Source: Siniperca chuatsi (taxonomy: Eukaryota > Chordata > Actinopteri > Centrarchiformes > Sinipercidae). Taken from it: DNA of 64,000 nucleotides. Shown here piece after piece: positions 23,401 through 32,020 of the stretch (position 1 is the stretch's first letter; each line of letters opens with the position of its first letter). The notes below the pieces were generated by a model. It saw only the letters and a list, made by a program, of their open reading frames with translations. It had not been told where the DNA came from and did no database searches. Both the position numbers and the translations under genes were made by a program. The stretch is from contig NC_058058.1 of NCBI RefSeq assembly GCF_020085105.1, forward strand, positions 7,961,175 to 8,025,174, given 5' to 3'.

Positions 23401-26016
23401 ACACTAAGCTGAAAAGGCAGCTGGGACGCCTGGAGGATTCGCAGCAGATCCTCCTGCAGATCTACCAAGGCCTGGAGAACTGCAGCTGGGCTCTGAACAC
23501 CCTAGCGTCGTCTGGCAAGCACCACAACAAGAGCGACGACCTGGATCGCTTCGTCATGGTCTCCAGGACTGTTCCCGATGATGCCAAGCAGCTGGCCTCC
23601 ACGATAGGCAGCAATGCTGAGCTGCTGTTTAGGCGGACGCACATGGACGGGTCTTTCTCTATCGGGAGCACACCTGATGAGAACATGATCCACCCGCTCA
23701 CCTCCCCCTCCTCTGATAACGACAACTACGGAGGCCAGACCAAGCCCTTCCCCGTGCCCTCCAGCCAAGACAAAGACAACATGAACAACAGCGAGAAGTG
23801 TGTGAAAAGCTGGATGGAGGACTACGATTATGTGCATCTCCAGGTAAATCCTCAGAGTGAGAAAAGCCTGGGCTAAAAAGATGTAACTCGGATCATTACG
23901 TTAAAGTATGTGTAGAATTGTAATGGGATCAGTGCAGCTATCCTGATGACACAAGTTTTTTTTGCGAAAATTCGTTAGTCTAAGTGTTGCTTTTAGCCCA
24001 GGGTCCGGTCCGTTTGGGGCATTTGTGTCAACCAGAAAGTATTTTTAATGCTACAATTAGATGTCACCAAAGTCAAAAGGGGCTTTAATACATGATCTGT
24101 CTTGTTTCTGTGAGAAAACCTTAGATTCTTACATAAATAGTTTTTTATGATGACACAGTATTTCATCCTAAATCAGTGTGTTATGTTAGCAACAGCTGTC
24201 AAGTTAAGTCAAGTCAATTTGATATACAGTATATAGACAATATATAGCCACTAAATTGAAGATTTCAATCTTCAATCCTTCTGGGGCTTTTTTAGGATTT
24301 GAAGGGTCATAGCCTACACTCATTCCTTTATTTGCTTTATTCCCACAGACTTTATACTACAGAGAGTGTGTCTAATTCATGTAGGATGCATCAAAGGTCA
24401 AACCTGGGCGTTTCTCACCTACTTGTCTTCCTCCACAGGGCAAAGATGACTTTGAACGTCAGCAGAAGGAGCTGTTGGACAAAGAAAACATTATCAAGCA
24501 GAGTCAAGTCCAGCTGGGCCAGGAACAGGTGAGGCTTTCACTTTCTACATGATTCTCTATTATCAGTCATAAATATTTATATATTCATACCTTACCATCA
24601 GATACACACAGCTGTTGACCTTTTGGGTCTCATGGGTGCAGAGACTTTGTGAGACAAAAGTCAGGCCAGAGGGAGTCGAACATTTGGAGCCTTTTTTTGC
24701 AGCCAGATGGCCCCTCATAGCCTTACACATAGAAAATAACTAAACTGAGAGATTAGATGCCCTGAAAACATGTTTTCTCAAACAGCTTCCTACTATGAGT
24801 GTTGCCGTTCGACATGAACACACAGTTTTCTGCCGAAGTTGGAACATTTTGGGGTGTTTCATGAGAGAAATCTGTCAGTGCTCTCCTCATTGGTTTGAAG
24901 TGCAGCATTTATGCACATTTAAATCAAAATGTAATGACAATTGTTGGGTTGTTTGCTTACGTTTCCCGACTGCTGTCAATCAAATCTGAAACCACAACAA
25001 CACAGTTCTGATCTAAACTCTTAATAAATAACTAAGGATGTTGTTTTTTGAACCTTAACTTTGATTGTTGCTTACTTAGTCATTCATATTTAATGTTATA
25101 GACAAATACAAAACCAAAAAATATTTCATTCACCATCATATATGATAAAAACAAGCGGCAAATCCTCATGTTTGAGAAGCAGGAAAAGAGCAAATAATTT
25201 GGCATTTTTGCTTGAAAAAAGACTGAAACGATTAATCGATTGTCAAAATAGTTGATACATTTTCTTTTGATGGACTAATCGATTGCGGCCCTGGTTGGAA
25301 GCAGATTTCTCTTTTTGTCTGTCCTATAGCAAGGGGGCAGAATTTTAATCTTAGATGCATTTTCACAGAGTTTGACCTCAAATGATTATCTCAGTAAAAT
25401 CAGAAGGATGTGATAAATGTTAACAAGCAAGCTCGGAAAATAATAAAAATCTCGTCACCCTTCACAGATCAATCAGTTCAAGAAGCTAGAGCAGGAAGTG
25501 ATCAAACCCGTGGAGAACGACATCACACAGTGGATCTCACACCAACACTCGGGCAAAACCTCTGCCTCCCCCTTGGACTCGTCCTCGTCCCTGTCCCCCT
25601 CCACCCACGTTTGTGCTCGGGACCGCCAGCTGCTCAGCTTCTACTCCGAGCAGTGTGAGCAGCACTTCGTCACGCTCCTCAGCGCCGTGGACGCCTTCTT
25701 CAGCTGCGTCAGCACCGGGCAGCCTCCTCGCATCTTCGTGGCGCACAGCAAGTTCGTCATCCTCAGCGCCCACAAACTGGTCTTCATCGGAGACACCCTG
25801 TCCAGGCAGGCCTCAGCTCCCGAGGTGGCCAACAGGGTGATGAACTCCAGCAACGTGTTGTGTGACTTGTTAAAGACGGTGGTGGCTGCGACCAAAACGG
25901 CCGCCCTGAACTACCCGAACACAGCTGCCATCCAGGAGATGGTGGACAGAGTCACTGATCTCTCGCACCACGCACAGCAGTTCAAAGAACAGTTGCTGCA
26001 ATTGGCCAATTTGTGA
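6862..26016 (+). CDS. nedd9: Cas-family scaffold protein NEDD9 (HEF1/CasL), 5' exon missing
   Basis: Joined coding exons 6862-7281, 19406-19504, 20779-20904, 22668-23843, 24439-24528 and 25468-26016 give 819 residues plus a missing N-terminal exon; human NEDD9 is about 834. Family role: a non-enzymatic docking protein at focal adhesions that couples FAK and Src-family kinases to Crk/C3G signalling. Visible in order: SH3 domain (ALYDN, ELAFRKGDILTVIEQN, GGLEGWW), a substrate domain with 14 YxxP motifs, a Ser-rich four-helix region with STGSTRSSMSTSS, the Src-binding YDYVHLQ, and the FAT-like Cas C-terminal domain (PPRIFVAHSKFVILSAHKLV). The exon-2 text VVTPTRVGQSYTYSP resembles HEF1 more than p130Cas, and smim13 downstream in convergent orientation matches the NEDD9 locus of vertebrates. 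Every internal exon is a multiple of three. I found no credible first exon in bases 1-6861. Confidence 0.95.
7323..7800 (+). repeat. CGATTAATCGA-family repeat, copy 2, interrupted
   Basis: It opens GGGCTGCAACTAATGACTAT. The match breaks near 7390 and resumes after 7582 with text shared by other copies (TTGCTTGTTTTGTCAGCC, CAGCAAATCCTCACACTTG). The intervening stretch is listed separately. Confidence 0.65.
7391..7581 (+). mobile_element. Hairpin-bearing insert ending in AATAAA and a poly(A) run
   Basis: The insert holds an imperfect inverted repeat (7428-7455 against 7467-7492, both around CTGATTTCACTGATTAG) and ends CAATAAAATGT followed by about 17 A. It sits inside the copy-2 repeat. The A-tail suggests retroposition, the hairpin a MITE; I cannot decide between them. 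Confidence 0.5.
8464..8501. repeat. (ATAAT)n microsatellite
   Basis: TATATATATAATATAATATA and continuing ATAAT units. A simple repeat in nedd9 intron sequence. Confidence 0.85.
9155..9475. repeat. Degenerate minisatellite of AGCTAACATTAGCTACCATAAG units
   Basis: The motif TAGCTAACATTAGCTACC and variants recur at irregular 50-80 bp spacing, together with CTGGATGTTGGCTA and AGTAACT. AGCTAACATTAGCT is itself near-palindromic. It lies inside the largest nedd9 intron. Confidence 0.7.
9480..11380. other. nedd9 intron, no recognised feature
   Basis: AT-rich sequence with T-runs (9829-9855). Open frames are short and show no family match. Confidence 0.45.
11387..11408. repeat. (CA)n microsatellite
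   Basis: About eleven uninterrupted CA dinucleotides, flanked by CG-containing sequence. Confidence 0.9.
11653..11662 (+). promoter_or_regulatory. TATA-box-like motif inside the nedd9 intron
   Basis: GGTATATAAAGGC is a near-consensus TATA box on the nedd9 strand, followed by a GC-rich stretch (11690-11870). It could mark an internal or alternative promoter. No downstream exon or start codon with a donor was recognised, so this is only a motif. Confidence 0.25.
12920..13375 (+). repeat. GCTAGCATGCTAAC-rich interspersed repeat, copy 1
   Basis: The body has GGATTGCCATGA, ACTTTGGTGATCCCCTGACT, GACATTCCCATCAGCCTCAG and CATGTTAGCATGCTAGCATT. Related copies: 47060-47545 (inverted) and 52850-53165. 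Confidence 0.75.
13380..14530. other. nedd9 intron, no recognised feature
   Basis: No coding sequence, RNA gene or repeat was recognised. Confidence 0.4.
14545..14578. repeat. (GT)n and G-run
   Basis: GTGTGTGTATGTGTGTGTGT followed by CTGTGGGGGGG. A simple repeat. Confidence 0.85.
14686..15090 (+). mobile_element. MITE-like element starting GGGCTGGGCGATATGG
   Basis: GGGCTGGGCGATATGGTGGA is the left end of a family very common in teleosts. The matching right end may be at 15600-15630 (GATAATAGTCATATGATCAC), after the retroposon listed next, which would make this another nested pair. Confidence 0.45.
15092..15595 (+). mobile_element. Retroposon-like interspersed repeat
   Basis: It begins GTATTTGTATTGCACCTTTC and AAGTGCTTTACATACGACAT. 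It continues with GAGAGTTGGAGCAGACCTCA, GACTTTGGGGACAGTAAGCA, AGCAGCAGATCAGAAATGTT and CACACAGGAAGCCAACGCAA. I recognise this order from an abundant teleost family; the LINE clade is not certain. Confidence 0.55.
15660..18640. other. nedd9 intron, no recognised gene
   Basis: Contains C-runs (16312-16320 and 17511-17522) and AT-rich tracts (16445-16500). No family-matching frame was found, although this sequence lies within the large second visible intron. Confidence 0.4.
18648..18985 (-). repeat. CGATTAATCGA-family repeat, copy 3
   Basis: Inverted copy, from AAACGATTATTTGATAAATC to AATTGTTAGTTACAGCCCTG, including GTCAGACAAAACAAGACATT. Confidence 0.75.
19406..19504 (+). CDS. nedd9: nedd9 coding exon, VVTPTRVGQ / LYDVPP
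   Basis: The exon has 99 bp in phase 0. The acceptor is GATCGGACAG before GTG GTG ACC CCG and the donor is CAGGGG|GTAGGT. It carries one YxxP motif (LYDVPP). Its TP-x-RVG opening corresponds to the ITPVRTG region of mammalian HEF1. A 12.1-kb intron full of repeats precedes it. Confidence 0.92.
19967..20116. repeat. Imperfect inverted repeat with arms of about 60 bp
   Basis: The left arm CTTGAAACTACCTTGAGTCG and onward pairs with the right arm, whose reverse complement begins CTTGAAACATGTTCGAGTTG. Both continue through ATCCA-C-CACAGTG and AGTCTGC-TTA. The loop is about 25 bp. It lies in the nedd9 intron between 19504 and 20779. Confidence 0.65.
20779..20904 (+). CDS. nedd9: nedd9 coding exon with three YDxPP motifs
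   Basis: The exon has 126 bp in phase 0. The acceptor is TGTTTCAG before GTG TAC GAT ATT and the donor is CAAGGG|GTAAGA. It encodes VYDIPP, VYDVPP and VYDIPP spaced about 16 residues apart, part of the substrate domain. Confidence 0.93.
21650..22200. mobile_element. Degenerate MITE-like sequence with GTTTACATGCAC start
   Basis: TGCGTTTACATGCACTCAGC at the left, with repeated AATCAGGTTATTACAG / TCTGATTACTTACTGACC text at 22115-22190 that is self-complementary to the left part in pieces. This resembles a teleost element family, but the ends are worn. Confidence 0.4.
22233..22556 (+). pseudogene. LINE-1-like ORF2 C-terminal fragment
   Basis: An open frame of 107 codons reads ETGRFIGVPEEKKLCLLYDL, GEIEDKDHFIFYCSLYDDLR and on to a stop. 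The G-R-x-x-x-VP-x-E-x-xLC-x-x-C/Y-x-x-x-x-x-EDxxHFxxxCxxY pattern is that of the C-terminal zinc-knuckle-like region of L1-type LINE reverse transcriptases. One expected cysteine is replaced (LCLLYDL). It is a 5'-truncated dead copy, 112 bp upstream of a nedd9 exon and in the same orientation. Confidence 0.7.
22668..23843 (+). CDS. nedd9: nedd9 large exon: substrate domain end, serine-rich bundle, Src-binding site
   Basis: The exon has 1,176 bp (392 codons) in phase 0. The acceptor is CACCTGCAG before GTC TAC TCG and the donor is CTCCAG|GTAAAT. Seven further YxxP motifs come first (VYSVP, NYDFP, IYDVP, HYDFP, IYDVP, IYDIP, IYDIP). The Ser-rich region and the helical segment with DDLDRFVMVSRTVPDDAKQL follow, and the exon ends in EDYDYVHLQ, the Src SH2/SH3 docking site of Cas proteins. 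It is much more GC-rich than the surrounding introns. Confidence 0.95.
24439..24528 (+). CDS. nedd9: nedd9 short coding exon
   Basis: The exon has 90 bp in phase 0, from TTCCTCCACAG|GGC AAA GAT GAC to GAA CAG|GTGAGG. It encodes GKDDFERQQKELLDKENIIK and a further ten residues. This charged, helix-prone linker lies between the Src-binding site and the C-terminal domain and has the same position and length as in mammalian HEF1. Confidence 0.93.
25070..25295 (-). repeat. CGATTAATCGA-family repeat, copy 4
   Basis: Ends GACTAATCGATTGCGGCCCT. Includes ACTGAAACGATTAATCGATT. It lies in the nedd9 intron before the last exon. Confidence 0.7.
25468..26016 (+). CDS. nedd9: nedd9 last coding exon, Cas C-terminal domain
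   Basis: The exon has 549 bp including the TGA at 26014-26016. The acceptor is CCCTTCACAG before ATC AAT CAG. It encodes the Cas-family C-terminal FAT-like domain, which binds partners such as SH2D3/BCAR3 proteins. Nearly invariant text includes DRQLLSFYSEQCE, PPRIFVAHSKFVILSAHKL and FIGDTLSRQ. The end LLQLANL fits the family's usual end. Confidence 0.95.
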   Translation: MNQFKKLEQEVIKPVENDITQWISHQHSGKTSASPLDSSSSLSPSTHVCARDRQLLSFYSEQCEQHFVTLLSAVDAFFSCVSTGQPPRIFVAHSKFVILSAHKLVFIGDTLSRQASAPEVANRVMNSSNVLCDLLKTVVAATKTAALNYPNTAAIQEMVDRVTDLSHHAQQFKEQLLQLANL

Positions 26017-26460
26017 TTTTCAATGTTGCTCCAGTACATTTCACCACAGACTCCATGTGTACATTAATCTAGCATAAATATATATATTTACAGTATATGT
26101 ATATATATGTATTGCTCTTCATCTTTAAGCTTGTTTTGGATGTTGTAAATAGTCTGTTCTGTAAATATTTGCTCTATTTTTGTGTAGATTGTTTTATATT
26201 ATGGTATGAATATATATGTAGCTGCAGTATTGGTGTCTCTGTAGGATTGTGTAGACATTTTTCACAACATTCCTGCCGCATATTATGAAGCACCTTATGA
26301 GATGTCCTGTTTTTTGTTATTTTTTCATTTTTACCTGTAGAATGTCGTTGTTGTGTCTTACTGCTGGGTGTGACAGTAAATCTCCTTGTAAATCACATTA
26401 ATGTCGATTTAGGTGTGTGGAGCTCTCCACAAAGTAAAGGATTGTTTTTAACCATGTGAC
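26017..26460 (+). other. nedd9: Probable nedd9 3' untranslated region
   Basis: AT-rich sequence follows the nedd9 stop, with ATATAT tracts near 26075-26110 and 26208-26220. I see no perfect AATAAA, only variants such as CATAAA and AATATA, so the poly(A) site is not fixed. The right limit is a guess. Confidence 0.45.
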
Positions 26461-26784
26461 TGTGTCGTTTCATTTCTGTGACATATCAGATTTGTTATAG
26501 TAAAAGAGACATTCCCAAGAGAGGAGGAAGAGCGCAAAATAAGTCAGAGGAAGGTGTTATTTGAGTTATAGTTTGAATTTAGTAAACACATTTTTAAATG
26601 TAGCTTGGATGTTAGGAAAGGTCACAAGGCAATACTAATTAATTTCTATAAATATTGATAATTTTCATGCCAAAATGTTATATTCTCTCTCAGAAATGTA
26701 TTTGTCACACTTTTATAAACTCCATATAGGCAATTATGGGACACCGAAACTCTAAATAATATAAAGCTGACTAGCCTTTTCTGC

Positions 26785-27600
26785 CAGAGCTTGATGAAGA
26801 CCATAAGATGCAGTTTGAAAGCTCTGGAAAAACAAATTGCACAAGATTTATATTTGAGCATGGGTGGAGACAGTAGTTTGACAAAGAAAATCATAATTCT
26901 CTCAAGGTCTGTGTACGAGCTTTTTTACGGAGTTAGGTACTACTTTCAAATCAAGTATGAACTTTAACACTGAAATATGACTCTTGTATGTAGTTTTTCT
27001 GGAGCTTTCAACCACATCTCATGGTCTTCATCAGCAGACGGTGTTAGCTCAGTTTTCATGTGAAGCTCTGTGGGGGGAAAAAAGCTAGTAAGTGGACCTT
27101 GAGTTGAGATTTCTTTTTGTCAAACTACTATTTCCAAAGTCAAAAATGACTCACGCCCACATATAAAGCTTTCATTTTTCAAGGGCTTTCAACTGCATCT
27201 CATGGTCTTCATCAGCTATTGGAGTTTACTAAGTCATGTCAGCTTCTGGCAAAAAGAGCTAACAAGTGGACCTTGAGTTAGGATTTTTTTTTTACTTTTA
27301 ATTGTATCTCATGGTCTTCATCCACATATAGTGTTTGCTTAGTATCATGTCAAGCTCCAGCAAAAAAACACAAAACATATAGTAAGTGGACCTTGAGATT
27401 TCTTTTAGATAAGATTTCTTTTTTGTCAAACTACTATTTCCAAGGTCAAGAATGAACTTTAATGCTGAAATATAAATTGAATGTAAATATTAGTAATGTA
27501 ATAATAGTAATGTAAATTGTTTAAAAATAGTTTTTCTGGAGCTTTTAACTCCATCTCAGGGTCTTCATCCAAGAATGAACACTGACACTGAAATATGAAT
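26785..27600. repeat. Local array of about 180-bp direct repeats plus one inverted unit
   Basis: The motif CATCTCATGGTCTTCATC recurs at about 27016, 27198, 27307 and 27554 (CATCTCAGGGTCTTCATC), each with AAGTGGACCTTGAG or CAAACTACTATTTCCAA nearby. At 26795-26815 the reverse form GATGAAGACCATAAGATG occurs. The array lies just downstream of nedd9. Confidence 0.7.
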
Positions 27601-27619
27601 CTTGTATGTTTAATATCTC

Positions 27620-28740
27620 TTTAAGTTTGGGGGACGTCACTATTTCAGTGGTAAGAAACAGAATTTACATGAAGAGTTAATTTATCCAAAAGCTTTTAGT
27701 TAATAAACAGTCACCTTTGCAAATAAAATATCATTGCAGGTTTTTTGTTTTTTTTAATGCAACTATGGTAACCAAACGTCTTGTCAAACTCAATAACATC
27801 CTCGTGGACCCCTGCGGGGTATTTCTGATTTCAAGTCATATCTGATCAGAGTCATTTGTACCCCCTAATCTTAAAAAGGGGTCAGTTAAAGATGGGGGCT
27901 GAAAGCAGGACAGGGCTGCTGGATCAGGTGCCTGTGCCAAGCATTTCTTCACTTTGCTTGCAGAACATTAGATATGACACACAGAGAGATTAATGAGGGG
28001 CAAGTACAGGACGAGACATATGTTCTCTGGACCGTGAGAAACGTCTTTTTCAGACCGACCCTATCAGCTGCACCACATTATCTGTGGTTCAAAGTGTAGT
28101 GAATTGATAAAATGTATAGAGTGACGGAGCGTCTTCTTGGGAACATAAAGTCGGAGGTTTGGGTGTGTACAACTACAGTAACTAACTGTAGGATACAACA
28201 AAAAACAGCCTTAGTGTTTTTCTCATTTTCACCTGCCCCTCTTTCATTATAATCTGAGTGAAATATAGTCTCTCCCTGTGGAGAAGCTGCTTTATAGAAA
28301 ATCTCATTAAAAATCCTTCAAGCTCACACAGACTGGCACTTACGAGCAATCTAACTGTTTTTATTATTCATTGCATTCCTCTCTGTGCTCTCCAGAGAGA
28401 TGAGAAAGAAAGGAATTTGCAATGACTTTAAAAATGGTTCCCATTTAACACAAACTGCAGACAGACATGGTAAATCAGGAGACGTCAGGTCCATATTACA
28501 AGTCTGTCTTCTCTGCTAATCTGCCCTGCAAAGAGAGCAGAGAGCAGAAACTACAGAAGCAGTAAAGTTGTGAAAAAAGTTTTCAGGCTGGCTGGTAAAC
28601 TGAGTAACAGATAGAAAAGTGTAATGCCTCCATTTTAGGCCTTTTTAGGCGGATTATTTTATCCAAAAAATTATTTCCATATAACCTACATAATACCTAA
28701 CAAGACTAAGACTATGCTATGCTAACAAACATGCTCACAT
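27620..28740. other. Intergenic, no recognised feature
   Basis: No coding or repeat signal was recognised between nedd9 and smim13 here. Confidence 0.4.
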
Positions 28741-28965
28741 TTAATCAGAATCAGCTTTATTAGCCAAGCATGTGAACACATTTGACTCTGAGATGACAGT
28801 TACTGCTACTTAGCTAGCTAGTTAACTTTAGCAGGAGATTAGCTGGGTTTGTTTCTCCGTCATGATCGGATTTTCCTACTGCCTCATTCAGTTTTGTTGA
28901 ATGACTATCTGCGTGTTGGTTCATCAAAATTGATATTTTTCAATTACAGATAAGAGCTAGGGAAA

Positions 28966-29445
28966 AATCAATAAGTAAATTTACTTTTAGCAAAGGCTAG
29001 CCATGGCTATCGCATCAGCTAGCTTTCACTTGATATACAGTAGCTCTCTTTATTTAGCTGTTGTTTTGCTTTTGTCACACATCATCTGAGAATTGGATAA
29101 TTGATAATATACATGAGGACAATATCCCCAATCATGTAGTTACTGGGTAGTGTTACCAGTAATTACATGTCACCCACTGCCATCAAAGAGTTTATGGCGC
29201 AATTGTGCCTCCTGATGTTGTCATTGCCATTTAGCTACTCAAGTAATGTGCTTAAGTACAATTTTGAGGTACTTGTACTTTACTTGAGTATGTCCATTTT
29301 TTGCTACTGCATACTTCTACTCCACTACATTTATTTGATATCTTCAGTTACTAGTTAACTTTAGCTAAGGCTAGCCGTGGCTATCTCACCAGCTAGCTTT
29401 CACTTGATATAGCTCTCGTTGTTTAGCTGTTGTTTTGCCTTTGTG
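28966..29445. repeat. Pair of direct repeats flanking a fragment of the CAGTGGTGG element
   Basis: About 110 bp (AAGGCTAGCCATGGCTATCG ... GCTGTTGTTTTGC) at 28991-29075 recurs at 29365-29442. Between them, 29245-29350 matches the ends of the CAGTGGTGG family (GAGGTACTTGTACTTTACTT). Confidence 0.55.
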
Positions 29446-30382
29446 TGGCAGTAATCTCAAGACATCTTGTGGCTCTAAACAAGTGCGGAAAATAGCTTTT
29501 GTCTGATTAATGCTTGAGACCTGGGGAGAGCTTGGTGAATCAATGAGTTATTTTAGTCCTGGCAGCTCTAATACATCCACTCAGGCCAGAACACAAAGTC
29601 CTGGACTCAACAGCAGCAGCAGCTTCTGTGTGTGTGTCACCAGGGGTAGCGTGCCAAACATCTCATAAATGTCTTTGGTTTACCACAATTGCACAACCAC
29701 GCAAGGTGCTGCAGAGACAGAGAGCTGAAGCTGCATTTTGCTCAATCCCCTGAAGCAGTTGTCTCCACGCTCCCCGATGAGATACCGTCTAGTCGAGCAG
29801 AGAAACAGCAAACAGGTGTTGGACTGCTGAGATGGAAATTTGCAGTGATATACAAGAGCAGCAGCAATCAAGAAGTCAGCTGTTCACCTGTCTGTTGAGT
29901 GAACAAACAGTGAAAGGTCATCAGAGAGGTAAATGTGCAGTACCTACAGCCAACAACAGGAGCAGAGAGCTAAGCTTGCTCTTGCTGTATATCTATAGTT
30001 AGAGGAGCAATGGAGAGTCTATGTCATTTCCTTGGCTTACCACAATAATTTCCTGTAAAGTATTTGCAGGCTCTGAAATTACAGCTTCGTAGCTCAGCAG
30101 GGCCTCCGTTTCTTGAAAAAAAAAAAAGAAGCCCCAGCTGCAGGCAGAAACACACTCAGCCAGATCTGAGGGAGAGGTGGCATCATTAGTATGAATAAAA
30201 CTACGAGTGAAGGTTTGCCTCAAAGTCAATTTACTGTAAGGGTGGTTTGTTAATTTTATGCATCTGTTTTCCAGTAGATGGTGGATGCAGGATATTCTGG
30301 ACGAGTGGATTCTCAACATTTGAGTCATACCACAGTGAAATGTAGCAATTACTGTACTCAGATCTTTCACTTATGTTCTTGC

Positions 30383-30815
30383 AGTGGTGGAAGAAGTACT
30401 CAGATCTTTCACTTAAGTAAAAGCAGCAATACCACAGTGTAGAAATACTGCAAGTAAAAATCCTGCATTCAAATCTTTACTCTAGTAAAAGTACAGAAGC
30501 ACATACTTAGAGTACCCAGATTTGAAGTACTCATTATGCAGAATGCCCCGTTTCAGAAGTAATTATTTTCGATGCATTTACTTTAATGTTGCAGCTAGTA
30601 AATGTATATACTGCTGGGTTTTTAATAATACATCAAAATGTATTTGTTAATCATATTTTGTTTTAATAATCTTAATCTGTAAAGTAACTACAGCTTTCAC
30701 ATACATGTAAGAGCAAAAAGTACAATATTTCCCTCTGAATTGTAGTGGAGTAGAAGTATAAAGTAGCACAAAATGGAAACACTGAAGTACAGTACTTGAG
30801 TAAACGCATTTAGTT
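30383..30815. mobile_element. CAGTGGTGG-family short DNA element, copy 1
   Basis: Begins GCAGTGGTGGAAGAAGTACT and ends with AGTACAGTACTTGAGTAAAC. Internal text ACTGCTGGGTTTTTAATAAT and AATTGTAGTGGAGTAGAAGT is shared by all copies. The terminal repeats and short length fit a non-autonomous hAT-like element; I did not find a clean 8-bp target duplication. Confidence 0.6.
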
Positions 30816-30844
30816 ATTTTTAATCACTGTGTCCTTGGTGTTTT

Positions 30845-32020
30845 TTATGCCTCTGCGTCGGTGAATGGTTTTGGCCGGAGGCATCATGTTTTCGGGTTGT
30901 CTGCCCGTCCCATTCTCGTGAACGCAATATCTCAGGCCTTGAGGGAATTTCTTCAAATTTGGCACAAAGGTCAGTCATCTGGACTCAAAAACCGTGTTTT
31001 TTTTTTGGCCATAACTCAAGAATTGATGACACTTTTGACTCAAAGGTCAAGGTCACTATGACCTCAAAATGACCTTTGAGATGTTTTTTGGCCATAACTC
31101 AAGAATTTTTTCCCCCCCAGTTTATTTGTGCATATTAATAAACAGTACTGTTAATAAACATTACTTACTGCCAGAGTTAGCCAGAAGGCTAATTTTCATC
31201 CGTAGTACCTGGCCAGGTGTGAAGTTGGCAGCTTAAAGTCAATCTAAAGTCAAGAAACAGCGCAATTGATGTGGTAATTATGACAGATTTTCATACAGAT
31301 GTTTAATGGGATACAACGATGAAGTGATGACTTTTTTTTACCAAAAAGGTCAAAGGTCAACTTCACTGTGACATCATAATGTCCTGGAAAAACACTTTTT
31401 TGGCCATTATTCAACACCATAACTCAGGAACAGAAGGGGAGATTGTTCATTGAACATGCTCATGTTTTTGGTGAACAGTGAACTGAACGTATCCCTTTGC
31501 AACTAATGAACGTGACCGCGAGAGTTAACGACGTTCACACACTGTGTTTTAGGGCACCCAGCATGCCGGTGTTTTGGGTCAAAGAATCTGATGGGTCACA
31601 GATTTTTGAAACGACACAGGGAGCTGAAGCATCCGACCAGTCTTGGGAAATATCTGCGAGTGAATGATGATCACAAGAAATCATTAAAGGGTAAGATGAG
31701 CCGCAAAGTTCCTCCACCCAAGTCAAACTCACAGCATTTTGTAAAGGAAAAATAAAGGAAGAAATGTACGTGAACTGGTTCATTTTAATCTGTGTGAACT
31801 GAACTTTGAGCTAGCTCTTGTGAAGTGTGAACTTGCACAACACTGGTGACCTTATTTCATTGGTCAGACACTGAATAGGTGACACTTTTGGGTCAAAGGT
31901 CATTGCGACCTCTAAATAGGTTTTTAGCCATAATTTAAGAATGAGTTGGGCGATTCCAGATTTCACACACATGTTGACTGGGACGACACAATGAGTAAAC
32001 AATAACTAGCACAGTACGGG
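30845..32020. repeat. Long interspersed repeat with AGGTCAAGGTCACTATGACCTC motifs, interrupted
   Basis: Begins CGTCGGTGAATGGTTTTGGC, then ATATCTCAGGCCTTGAGGGA, TTCTTCAAATTTGGCACAAA and several TTTTGGCCATAACTCAAGAA copies. The ATAACTCAAGAATT / AAAGGTCA unit is iterated. The interval 31440-31850 is a separate insert. Confidence 0.6.
31440..31850. mobile_element. MITE-like insert rich in GTGAACTGAAC
   Basis: Left: GAACAGTGAACTGAACGTAT. Right: GAACTGGTTCATTTTAATCT and GTGTGAACTTGCACAACACT. Nested in the repeat above. I recall this as a common teleost hAT-type MITE. Confidence 0.5.

Noticed and set aside
22590-23837. Long minus-strand and alternate-frame ORFs over the large nedd9 exon
   Set aside because: Shadows of a conserved GC-rich exon; no family match.
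6862-26016. Naming the Cas gene bcar1 (p130Cas)
   Set aside because: The text after the SH3 and the last two exons resemble HEF1/NEDD9 more closely, and convergent smim13 is the NEDD9 neighbour.
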